Both the position numbers and the translations under genes were made by a program. The notes beneath the pieces were generated by a model, which was not told the origin of the DNA, made no database searches, and was given only the letters and a program-made list of their open reading frames with translations. A stretch of 11,813 nucleotides of DNA. Origin: Deltaproteobacteria bacterium. Lineage in GTDB: Bacteria; Desulfobacterota; Desulfobacteria; Desulfobacterales; UBA11574. The stretch spans positions 1 through 11,813 of the forward strand of contig JAFDBA010000146.1 of NCBI GenBank assembly GCA_019313505.1, in the 5' to 3' direction. Positions 5,519 through 11,813 of this stretch are shown here, piece by piece (position 1 is the stretch's first letter; every line of letters begins with the position of its first letter).

Positions 5519-7810
5519 ATGGAAAAATACGGGGTTTTGAAATTTACTCGGATCCGCCAAGTTATGGCCTGCCTTGCGCTTATCCTCTTTATCTTGATTG
5601 TAACTTCTGTTTATGCCTCGGCAGAGGGGAAATCCCGACTGCTTGAGGATGATCCCAAGGAACCCTGGCATATTATTGCCGATGAAATTCATTATGACGA
5701 TAATGCAAATAAATATATTGCCAAAGGCAATGTAACCATAACCAAACAAGATAAAAATCTTAGCGCCGATTATGTCCGTTTTGATCAAAAAAACATGAAA
5801 GCTTTTGCAGACGGCCATGTGATCATGACAGTAGGACAAGATATACTGACCGGGAGCAGTATGGAAATGGATCTGAATGCTGAAACGGGAACTATATATA
5901 ATGGCACTATATTCCTACAAGAAAACCATTTTTATATAAAAGGAGACAAACTTAAAAAGGTCGGCAAGGACTCATATACTGCTGATAAAGCCAGTATCAC
6001 AACCAGAAACCTAAAAATTACAATAGAAGGGTACGGTTTTGTGAAGCATGCAGCGCTTTGGGCCAAAAAAATACCTGTATTGTACACTCCGTTTCTTTTT
6101 TTTCCTGCAAAGTTAAAACGCCAGTCGGGTTTATTAGCGCCCCAATTTGGTTATTCAGATCGCAAGGGGATGGAATATATTCAGCCATTTTACTGGGCCA
6201 TAAACCGAAGCTCGGATGCAACATTCTATTTAGACTACATGGCACATCGTGGGGAAAAATTAGGGCTGGAATATCGTTACGTTCTGGACGAAAGGTCCAA
6301 GGGGACGCTGATGTATGATTTTTTGAATGACAAAAAAGTAGATGACGGCTCTCCTGGTTCCAGCGAAAGATGGGGGTATGAAGATGACAACTTCCTGCGG
6401 CCCAATTCCAACCGTTACTGGTTTAGAATGAAACAGGATCAGGCGTTGCCCTTTGGTTTTTCCTCAAGGCTTGACATAGACATTGTGAGCGATCAGGATT
6501 ACCTTCTTGAATTTAAAGACGGATTAACGGGCTTTAAACAAACCAATGCTTATTTTCTCAAAAATTTTGGCAGAGACCTCGATGATAATGATGACCCGGT
6601 AAGAACCAACAGTCTCAATTTAAACAGGATCTGGCCCGCATACAGCCTCAATGCCGAACTCCTCTGGTATGATAATGTCATAAGCCGTCGCTGGGAAGAA
6701 ACGGACACAACGTTACAGAGACTGCCGTTTATAGAGTTCGACGGATCAAAACAGAGGATTTTCAGTTCCTTTTTTTATTTTGATCTCGAGTCTGAATACA
6801 CATACTTTTACAGGGAAGACGGTGCAAGGGGCCATCGAATGGATGCGCATCCCAGGTTTTATCTTCCCTATAGGTATAAAAATTATTTCACCGTTGAGCC
6901 CTCCATAGGTGTGCAGGAGACAGTCTGGCATCTTGATAAAGACGAATACAGCCCTTCTGACAAAAAAAGATTCAACAGACAAATATATGACACAAAATTA
7001 GATCTTTTTTCTGAAATTTATCAAATATTTAATGTAAAAGGCAAAAGCATCGAGAAGATCAGGCATACAATAAGGCCGCAGATCATCTGGGATTATATAC
7101 CTGAAAAAGACCAGGATAGATATCCGTTGTTTGATGACTCAGATGAGATTATAACACAACACCAGGATGAATATTCATTATTTGACGGTATAGATAGAAT
7201 TGAAAAACAAAACTTGGTTACCTATTCCATTACCAACACGTTGACATCAAGATCCAAAGAGAATAGAGAAAAAAAGGAGGAACATATATTAGATAAACCC
7301 AACGGTCATGAAAATCACAATCCGTCCAACTATGTTTATAATCAGTTCTGCCGATTCAAGCTGGAACAAAGTTACGATATTAATAAGGAAAAAGACGATG
7401 ATCCTGAGCCGTTTTCCCCGATTTACGCTGAACTTGAACTTATTCCGGGTAGATATTTTTCAATAGATGCTGATGCCGAATGGTCCCATTACGACAACGA
7501 ATTTCGATCCCGCAATATTGAATTAAACTTATGGGATAACCGTGGGGACAAACTATTTGTGGAATACAGGTACACAACCGATTCTACTGAATCGATCTAT
7601 ACAGATCTTCTTTTAAAATTATCAGACAGGCTATCGACATATGCAGAATATGAACGGGATATTTTCAATGGTCAAGTTATAAAGTACGGCCTGGGCTTTT
7701 TGTACGAAACGCAATGCTGGTCGTTGGATATTCATTTGATAAAAGATGAGAGTGATTACAAGTATCAATTGATGATTAATCTTTTTGGAATAGGAAACAT
7801 TGGATTGTAG
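5519..7810 (+). CDS. lptD: LPS-assembly outer membrane protein LptD
   Basis: LptD is the beta-barrel that, with LptE, inserts lipopolysaccharide into the outer leaflet of the outer membrane. From the ATG at 5519 the product is 763 residues with a clear signal peptide (MEKYGVLKFTRIRQ, then a hydrophobic core ending ASA at 33-35). An OstA/LptA-like periplasmic domain follows at about 52-162 (YIAKGNVTITKQDKNLSADY), then the LptD hallmark at about 183-215 (IPVLYTPFLFFP, RQSGLLAPQFGYS) and a long barrel ending in a hydrophobic strand. The frame is open back to an ATG at 5405, but those 38 residues are serine-rich, would precede the signal peptide and look non-coding, so I prefer 5519; neither start has a good ribosome-binding site. 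The segment that normally carries CDG...P.W before the barrel is missing, and the mature protein has only two cysteines (611 and 733). It diverges from surE. Confidence 0.92.
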   Translation: MEKYGVLKFTRIRQVMACLALILFILIVTSVYASAEGKSRLLEDDPKEPWHIIADEIHYDDNANKYIAKGNVTITKQDKNLSADYVRFDQKNMKAFADGHVIMTVGQDILTGSSMEMDLNAETGTIYNGTIFLQENHFYIKGDKLKKVGKDSYTADKASITTRNLKITIEGYGFVKHAALWAKKIPVLYTPFLFFPAKLKRQSGLLAPQFGYSDRKGMEYIQPFYWAINRSSDATFYLDYMAHRGEKLGLEYRYVLDERSKGTLMYDFLNDKKVDDGSPGSSERWGYEDDNFLRPNSNRYWFRMKQDQALPFGFSSRLDIDIVSDQDYLLEFKDGLTGFKQTNAYFLKNFGRDLDDNDDPVRTNSLNLNRIWPAYSLNAELLWYDNVISRRWEETDTTLQRLPFIEFDGSKQRIFSSFFYFDLESEYTYFYREDGARGHRMDAHPRFYLPYRYKNYFTVEPSIGVQETVWHLDKDEYSPSDKKRFNRQIYDTKLDLFSEIYQIFNVKGKSIEKIRHTIRPQIIWDYIPEKDQDRYPLFDDSDEIITQHQDEYSLFDGIDRIEKQNLVTYSITNTLTSRSKENREKKEEHILDKPNGHENHNPSNYVYNQFCRFKLEQSYDINKEKDDDPEPFSPIYAELELIPGRYFSIDADAEWSHYDNEFRSRNIELNLWDNRGDKLFVEYRYTTDSTESIYTDLLLKLSDRLSTYAEYERDIFNGQVIKYGLGFLYETQCWSLDIHLIKDESDYKYQLMINLFGIGNIGL

Positions 7811-7827
7811 AACAATGAGATACATAC

Positions 7828-7985
7828 GTAAATCCTAACCCGGACAAGCCGTAAAAGTGACTAAAGTGAACTAAAGTTAAAAAAGGTTGTGCCCGTTGGC
7901 CCGTTAGCCCGTAATTTAATACCGGACAACGGGCTAACCGGTTAACCGGCTAACCAGATATAGGCACTTTTAACTCGTACGGCTT
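7828..7985. repeat. Composite intergenic repeat after lptD
   Basis: It begins with GTAAATCCTAACCCG, identical to 5092-5106. AAGCCGTAAAAGTG (7846-7859) is matched on the far side by CACTTTTA (7965-7972), a 6-base insertion ACTCGT, then ACGGCTT (7979-7985), giving outer inverted arms. Inside lie CTAAAGT words of the same family as 72-177 and the CCCGTTAG/CTAACGGG hairpin at 7891-7950. The layout resembles a small non-autonomous repeat or a pile-up of several. Confidence 0.55.
7891..7950 (+). other. Long imperfect hairpin downstream of lptD
   Basis: Positions 7891-7912 pair with 7929-7950. Of 22 positions, 18 are Watson-Crick, 2 are G-T and 2 are C-C mismatches; the inner 10 (GTTAGCCCGT with ACGGGCTAAC) are perfect. 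The loop is 16 bases and AT-rich. Each arm is built of a repeated word (CCCGTTGG, CCCGTTAG; CTAACCGG, TTAACCGG). It lies 80 bases after the lptD stop and could stabilise the mRNA 3' end or slow polymerase, but no T-run follows it, so it is not a standard terminator. Confidence 0.65.
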
Positions 7986-8023
7986 TGAGTAAACTATCCC
8001 CTTTCAGGGGTAACCCAAAGCCG
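7980..8023 (+). promoter_or_regulatory. Structured leader candidate upstream of the NusG paralogue
   Basis: CGGCTTTG (7980-7987) pairs perfectly with CAAAGCCG (8016-8023). Inside it CCCC (7998-8001) pairs with GGGG (8007-8010) around a TTTCA loop. Between the two stems is an asymmetric internal loop of 10 bases (AGTAAACTAT) on one side and 5 (TAACC) on the other. Stem, conserved-looking internal loop, stem is a typical shape for a regulatory RNA. The outer 5' strand could instead pair with CAAGCCGT (7845-7852). It is about 125 bases before the NusG-paralogue start. I could not match it to a known riboswitch. Confidence 0.4.
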
Positions 8024-8148
8024 AGCCCTATGGACCCGGATATTTACATTTAAGCTATCAAATGAAAGTTGAAGAATCCCTTCAGAGAAAATGTTTGCAA
8101 ATAATCTCACTGGACATATTCGATTGAACAGAATATATGAATAGGTAA

Positions 8149-8676
8149 ATGACCATATCAAAGCTAACATATTCCTGGTATGTCCTGCATACAAAAAGCA
8201 GGTTCGAAAATGTGGTAAATGAAGGCCTGATCAAAAAATCGATAGAGGTTTTTCTTCCAAAGATTCAGGTCACAAGCAAACGCCGTGACCGAAAGGCTAT
8301 GATCAGGGTACCTCTTTTCCCCGGATACCTGTTTGTAAAAAGCAATCTTAACCCTAATGAACATCTTGAAATTGTAAAAACAGTAGGTGCGGTCCGTTTA
8401 ATAGGAAGCAAAGATGGCCCGATTTCCGTCCCATCCGATACCATAGAATCTTTGGAAATCATGGTTAAAGGGAGCAATACGGTTATAACCGGCACCCGTT
8501 TTAAAAAAGGAGACAGGGTGTTAGTGGTTTATGGCCCCTTTGCCGGTGTGATCGGAACTTTTGTCCGGTACAAAAGAAAAGGGCGTGTAATTGTTAATAT
8601 TGAAGCACTGGGGCAGTTTGCCGGAGCAGATGTGAGTGAAGAAGACATTGAAATACTGCCCGAAATATTATCATAA
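8149..8676 (+). CDS. NusG-family transcription elongation factor paralogue (RfaH/UpxY-like)
   Basis: The 175-residue protein has a NusG N-terminal (NGN) domain at about 9-106, opening with SWYVLHTKSRFE and containing VPLFPGYLFV (54-63). A KOW domain follows at about 118-172 (FKKGDRVLVVYGPFAGVIGTFVRYKRKGRVIVNIE). NGN binds the RNA polymerase clamp; KOW contacts Rho or the ribosome. The EVFLP and RVPLFPGYLFV phrasing is closer to specialised paralogues of the RfaH/UpxY kind than to core NusG, and the gene is not beside secE and rplK as core nusG usually is. Paralogues usually promote read-through of long polysaccharide operons, but no such operon is in view. The ATG at 8149 has AGG three bases upstream, which is close. 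The gap to holB is 66 bases. Confidence 0.85.
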   Translation: MTISKLTYSWYVLHTKSRFENVVNEGLIKKSIEVFLPKIQVTSKRRDRKAMIRVPLFPGYLFVKSNLNPNEHLEIVKTVGAVRLIGSKDGPISVPSDTIESLEIMVKGSNTVITGTRFKKGDRVLVVYGPFAGVIGTFVRYKRKGRVIVNIEALGQFAGADVSEEDIEILPEILS

Positions 8677-8742
8677 AACCAAAGAAACGGCCGTCTTTTA
8701 AATCTGAGAAAGAATTAAAAGAACTGGCAAATTGCTAAATTT

Positions 8743-9816
8743 GTGTCTGTTTATGAATCGACATCCGGATTTGAGTCAATATTAGGCCAAGAACAGCCGA
8801 TACGACTATTAAACACTCTCCTTCAAAATGGGACCATACCTCACGCCCTTCTTTTTATCGGGATTGAAGGAGTGGGCAAACAGACCGCGGCTATGGCTTT
8901 GGCTATGGCGTGTAATTGTGTGGCCACCGAGCAGGAACACCTTTCAGCAGGGATGAAGACCCAATCTGACTGTTACACTGCATCTGATCAAATAACAACA
9001 ATTAGTCCTTGCGGTTGTTGTAAATCATGCCGGAAAATCGAATCGGGCAATCACCCGGATATCATTCTGCTTAAGCCGTCCGGTCCTTTTATTCGAATTG
9101 GTCAAATACGTGACCTTTGCGGTACCCTTGCCATGAAACCTTACGAGGCAAGATTACGTGTGGTCATAATATCTGATGCCCAGGCCATGAATCCTTCAGC
9201 AGGGAATGCCCTCCTCAAGGTGCTGGAGGAACCACCGGATCGAACTATTTTAGTACTTACAGCCTTGCAGACATCCGATCTTCTTCCTACAATTTTGTCT
9301 CGATGCCAGCATATCAGATTTAATCCTGTCTCCCGAAAAAATCTTGAGTCGTTGCTGATACAAAGACATAAAGCTAATCCCGATGAGGCAAAGATAATAG
9401 CGATCATGGCAAACGGGAGTGTCTCCAAAGCTTTTGCCATGATCAGCCCCACAAAAAGGGCAAATTGGATAAACCGAAGAATCTGGCTGATAGATGAAGT
9501 TGAATCTTTGCCTGTAAGGTCGATAGGTTCACGCATGGCATTTGCGGAAAAATTGTCAAAAAGCAAAGAAATCCTTGCTGAATCTCTTGAAGTAATTAAG
9601 TCCTGGTTCAGAGACCTTGTTGTCTATAAATATCATCCTGGAAAGATTATCAACAGGGACTTAAACGACAGGATTCAATGTGCTTCCAAAAAGATGGAAG
9701 TTACTTCACTAATTTCAAAAATTGATGATATTGAATCAGCTCAGAAAAATATTCGGGCGAACACTAATGTACGTCTGACTTTAGAAGTATTAATAATGCG
9801 ACTTGCAAAAGTTTAA
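8743..9816 (+). CDS. holB: DNA polymerase III delta prime subunit
   Basis: Part of the clamp loader that places the sliding clamp on DNA. The 357-residue product has the AAA+ fold: FESILGQE near the N-terminus, Walker A GIEGVGKQT (40-48), a zinc module with C90, C93 and C96 in CGCCKSC and a first ligand at C57 or C59, NALLKVLEEPP (155-164), and the SRC motif (186-188), which stimulates ATP hydrolysis by a neighbouring subunit. Walker A looks complete, unlike in the E. coli subunit. About 22 extra residues separate the first zinc cysteine from the other three. The start is GTG at 8743; an in-frame stop 25 bases upstream leaves no better start, and no clear ribosome-binding site is visible. holB followed by ricT and metG is a common bacterial order. 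Confidence 0.92.
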   Translation: MSVYESTSGFESILGQEQPIRLLNTLLQNGTIPHALLFIGIEGVGKQTAAMALAMACNCVATEQEHLSAGMKTQSDCYTASDQITTISPCGCCKSCRKIESGNHPDIILLKPSGPFIRIGQIRDLCGTLAMKPYEARLRVVIISDAQAMNPSAGNALLKVLEEPPDRTILVLTALQTSDLLPTILSRCQHIRFNPVSRKNLESLLIQRHKANPDEAKIIAIMANGSVSKAFAMISPTKRANWINRRIWLIDEVESLPVRSIGSRMAFAEKLSKSKEILAESLEVIKSWFRDLVVYKYHPGKIINRDLNDRIQCASKKMEVTSLISKIDDIESAQKNIRANTNVRLTLEVLIMRLAKV

Positions 9817-9932
9817 GACTCATTATACCTAAGTTCTGAAAGCCTTGAATTTGAACTTTTTACGAGTTTATCAAATTTATCTCTTTCGAAAAAAGTTAAT
9901 GCAGATTTTAGGTTATATATGATACAGAGTAT

Positions 9933-9974
9933 ATGGAACATAGATTGTGCAATAGGTTGCGAAACTTTATATGA
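9933..9974 (+). CDS. Possible 13-codon leader ORF overlapping the ricT start
   Basis: ATG at 9933 opens a frame for MEHRLCNRLRNFI whose TGA overlaps the ricT ATG as ATGA. The ricT start has only a distant AGG (14 bases upstream), so coupling by translation of this small frame is conceivable. A short frame like this can easily arise by chance, and its own upstream site (CAGAG) is weak. Confidence 0.2.
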   Translation: MEHRLCNRLRNFI

Positions 9975-10783
9975 AAAAAATAGTTGGAATAAGATTCAAG
10001 CCTGCCGGAAAGATTTACGACTTTGACAGCGGTGCATTTGTACTTAATCGGGGTGACCGTGTGATTGTGGAAACCGAACAAGGGCTTACTTTCGGAACGG
10101 TTGCAGTCCCTCCGGTACAATGTGACGAGTCGACTGTAGCAAGATCAGGAAAGCCTTTAAAAATGGTGTTTCGTCTGGCAAATGGAAAGGACTTTCAACA
10201 AAGAGAAAAGAATCTTAATACTGAGGAACAGGCCCGTTCCTTTTGTCAAAAATGCATCAATGAACTTGAGCTTAAAATGAACCTCTTTTCCGTTGAAAGC
10301 TCCTTTGATGCAGACAAACTGACATTTTTTTTCACATCTGAAGGTCGTGTTGACTTTCGGCAACTTGTCAAGTCCCTTGTTAAAAAATTCGGTGTCAGAA
10401 TAGAGATGAGGCAGGTGGGAATACGTAACCAGGCCAAGATGTGTGGCGGTATCGGAAGGTGCGGACGCGAAATATGCTGTTCGGCTTTTATTGAGAAATT
10501 TGGACCTGTCTCCATACGCATGGCAAAAGAACAAGGGCTGTCATTAAACCCCACAAAAATATCCGGCCAGTGCGGCCGACTGATGTGTTGCCTTACCTTT
10601 GAATATGAAATGTACAAAAAAATTAAGTCGCAATTCCCAAAAATCGGGGAGACAGTAAAAACCAAAAACTGTGAAGGTAAGGTGGTCCGGCATAATACAA
10701 TATCCAATCGCATATCAATTCGTGTAGATGATGGTCAGGATATAGAAGCTGGATTAGATGAAATCATAAGGGTCGGAAAATAG
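9971..10783 (+). CDS. ricT: PSP1-domain protein RicT
   Basis: In Bacillus RicT (YaaT) works with RicA and RicF in a complex carrying [4Fe-4S] clusters that helps RNase Y mature mRNAs and affects development; outside Firmicutes the role is less clear. The 270-residue product has the full PSP1 core: VGIRFKPAGKIYDFD at the start, then RGDRVIVETEQGLTFG, and the cysteine-rich region with C158, C164, C169, C170, C201, C206 and C207 (KMCGGIGRCGREICCS and GQCGRLMCCLTFEYE), which is the expected cluster ligand set. The C-terminal part (about 222-268) resembles a small beta domain. The start at 9971 fits the family N-terminus. It is followed by metG after eight bases, so the two are almost certainly co-transcribed and possibly coupled. 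Confidence 0.92.
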   Translation: MKKIVGIRFKPAGKIYDFDSGAFVLNRGDRVIVETEQGLTFGTVAVPPVQCDESTVARSGKPLKMVFRLANGKDFQQREKNLNTEEQARSFCQKCINELELKMNLFSVESSFDADKLTFFFTSEGRVDFRQLVKSLVKKFGVRIEMRQVGIRNQAKMCGGIGRCGREICCSAFIEKFGPVSIRMAKEQGLSLNPTKISGQCGRLMCCLTFEYEMYKKIKSQFPKIGETVKTKNCEGKVVRHNTISNRISIRVDDGQDIEAGLDEIIRVGK

Positions 10784-10786
10784 GAG
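10782..10786 (+). promoter_or_regulatory. Ribosome-binding site of metG
   Basis: AGGAG overlaps the ricT TAG stop (10781-10783) and lies five bases before the metG ATG at 10792. It is the best Shine-Dalgarno match among the genes here and confirms that start. Confidence 0.8.
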
Positions 10787-10791
10787 AAAAA

Positions 10792-11813
10792 ATGCCCAAT
10801 TCTTTTTATATAACCACACCGATCTACTATGTTAACGCCAGGCCCCATCTTGGCCATGCATACACAACCATTGTAGCGGATGTCGCCCGCAGGTTTCACT
10901 CCATGCGCCAAGTAGAAACTTTTTTTCTTACCGGTACGGACGAACATGGCGACAAGATTATACGTGCTGCTAAAAAGGAGAATCTAAGCCCCAGGAACTA
11001 TGTGGATAAGATAAGCGGGCTATTTAAGAATCTCTGGCCTGAACTTAATATAAAGTACAGTCGTTTTATCCGCACTACCGATGCATCCCATATTGTTATG
11101 GTTGAGCAGATAATACAAAAGATCTATGATTCAAACGACATTTATTTCAGTGAATATGAAGGACTTTACTGTTTTGGGTGCGAGCGTTTTTATACCGAAC
11201 GTGAACTGGTTGACGGAAAATGTCCTGATCATGAAACGGAACCTGAACCTATCAAAGAATCCAACTATTTTTTCAAGATGAGCCGTTATCAGGACTGGCT
11301 GATTAATCATATTAAAAACAATCCCAATTTTATAACTCCGGAACGTTATAAAAACGAAGTTCTGTCCTTTCTTAAGGAACCCCTTGAGGATCTATGCATA
11401 TCCCGCCCCAAAAAAAGACTCAAATGGGGGATCACGTTACCATTTGATAAAGACTATGTTACATATGTATGGTTCGATGCACTTTTAAATTACGTTTCAG
11501 CTCTGGGATATCCTGATGGGGATCTATTTAAAATGTTCTGGCCGGTTGCACAGCACATCGTGGGCAAAGATATCTTAAAGCCCCATGGTATTTACTGGCC
11601 GATCATGTTAAAAGCGGCGGGCATTCCGGTATATAAACAACTGCATGTTCACGGATACTGGAATATCGAACAAAGCAAAATGTCAAAAAGCATCGGAAAT
11701 GTAGTAGAGCCCCTTCAGCTGAAGAATGTTTACGGACTCGATACCTTCAGATTTTTTCTGATGCGAGATATGGTTTTTGGGCTTGATTCCAACTTTAGCG
11801 AAAAGGCACTTGT
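10792..11813 (+). CDS. metG: Methionyl-tRNA synthetase (5' part; runs off the window)
   Basis: Charges tRNA-Met (initiator and elongator) with methionine in the cytoplasm. The window holds the first 340 residues: the opening ITTPIYYVNARPHLGHAY with the HIGH-type motif HLGH at 19-22, TGTDEHG (48-54), a single zinc knuckle with C127, C130, C144 and H147, VWFDALLNY (226-234), GKDI (258-261) and an intact KMSKS at 296-300 in SKMSKSIGN. The anticodon-binding domain and any C-terminal tRNA-binding extension lie beyond position 11813, so the 3' end is missing only because the window stops. The start is fixed by a strong AGGAG. It is the last visible gene of a holB-ricT-metG run. Confidence 0.96.
   Translation, partial: MPNSFYITTPIYYVNARPHLGHAYTTIVADVARRFHSMRQVETFFLTGTDEHGDKIIRAAKKENLSPRNYVDKISGLFKNLWPELNIKYSRFIRTTDASHIVMVEQIIQKIYDSNDIYFSEYEGLYCFGCERFYTERELVDGKCPDHETEPEPIKESNYFFKMSRYQDWLINHIKNNPNFITPERYKNEVLSFLKEPLEDLCISRPKKRLKWGITLPFDKDYVTYVWFDALLNYVSALGYPDGDLFKMFWPVAQHIVGKDILKPHGIYWPIMLKAAGIPVYKQLHVHGYWNIEQSKMSKSIGNVVEPLQLKNVYGLDTFRFFLMRDMVFGLDSNFSEKAL

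Larger units (their letters stand above)
7811..8148. other. Gene-free region between lptD and the NusG paralogue
   Basis: No coding region is seen in these 338 bases. In order they hold GTAAATCCTAACCCG (7828-7842), CTAAAGT words (7857-7876), a long imperfect hairpin (7891-7950), a second hairpin with an asymmetric internal loop (7980-8023), then an AT-rich leader with a 5-bp TGAAG/CTTCA stem (8068-8082 region) up to the NusG-paralogue start. No convincing -35/-10 pair was found. Confidence 0.6.

Noticed and set aside
7891..7950. Rho-independent terminator for lptD
   Set aside because: The stem is long, but the bases after it (TAACCAGATATAGG) contain no T-run.
7980..8040. Class I cyclic-di-GMP (GEMM) riboswitch
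   Set aside because: AAAC, a stem-loop and CAAAGCC occur in the right order, but the conserved GACGCAAAGCC block, the GAAA loop and the second helix with its 3' GGGTTGCC-like strand are absent, and CAAAGCC pairs with an upstream CGGCTTTG instead.
10157..10713. Minus-strand frames of 125 and 155 codons inside ricT
   Set aside because: They are antisense to the conserved cysteine-rich RicT sequence and resemble no family.

Overview
The window looks like chromosomal DNA of a Gram-negative anaerobe, most likely a Desulfobacterota (Desulfobacterales-like) bacterium. This rests on inference from several things together: LptD (outer membrane lipopolysaccharide assembly) beside a YhaM-like HD/OB nuclease and a Ric-type PSP1 protein, a holB-ricT-metG order, AT-leaning sequence, and gaps packed with short word-repeat families that I associate with deltaproteobacterial genomes. 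No 16S rRNA or other decisive taxonomic marker is present.

Left half, minus strand (read right to left): surE (nucleotidase), a 177-base gap with a repeat element, then a tight run of yhaM-like nuclease, tmk (thymidylate kinase) and a 762-residue cysteine synthase/cysteinyl-tRNA synthetase fusion. The last three are separated by only 26 and 23 bases, so they are probably co-transcribed. Right half, plus strand: lptD, a 338-base gap with two strong hairpins, a NusG/RfaH-family paralogue, holB (clamp-loader delta prime), ricT (PSP1) and metG, which runs off the window end. surE and lptD diverge from a gap that must hold both promoters.

Most genes are housekeeping: nucleotide supply, DNA polymerase III clamp loading, RNA turnover and maturation, aminoacylation, and LPS export. 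The most unusual gene is the fusion. Its cysteine synthase half has all expected PLP motifs. Its synthetase half is full length and keeps the zinc and cysteine-binding residues, but both ATP-binding signatures are changed (HIGH reads HVGE and KMSKS reads KIDEQ). The MetRS in the same window keeps both signatures, so this is a specific loss. The synthetase half may bind cysteine and perhaps tRNA without normal charging, or do another reaction.

Other points of note: LptD lacks the segment that normally carries the N-terminal disulfide cysteine; a large imperfect hairpin and a second structured hairpin lie between lptD and the NusG paralogue; every larger gap on the minus-strand side and around lptD contains degenerate tandem words arranged as inverted arms; and holB has an insertion in its zinc module. 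No tRNA, rRNA, CRISPR array, transposase or prophage gene was seen.
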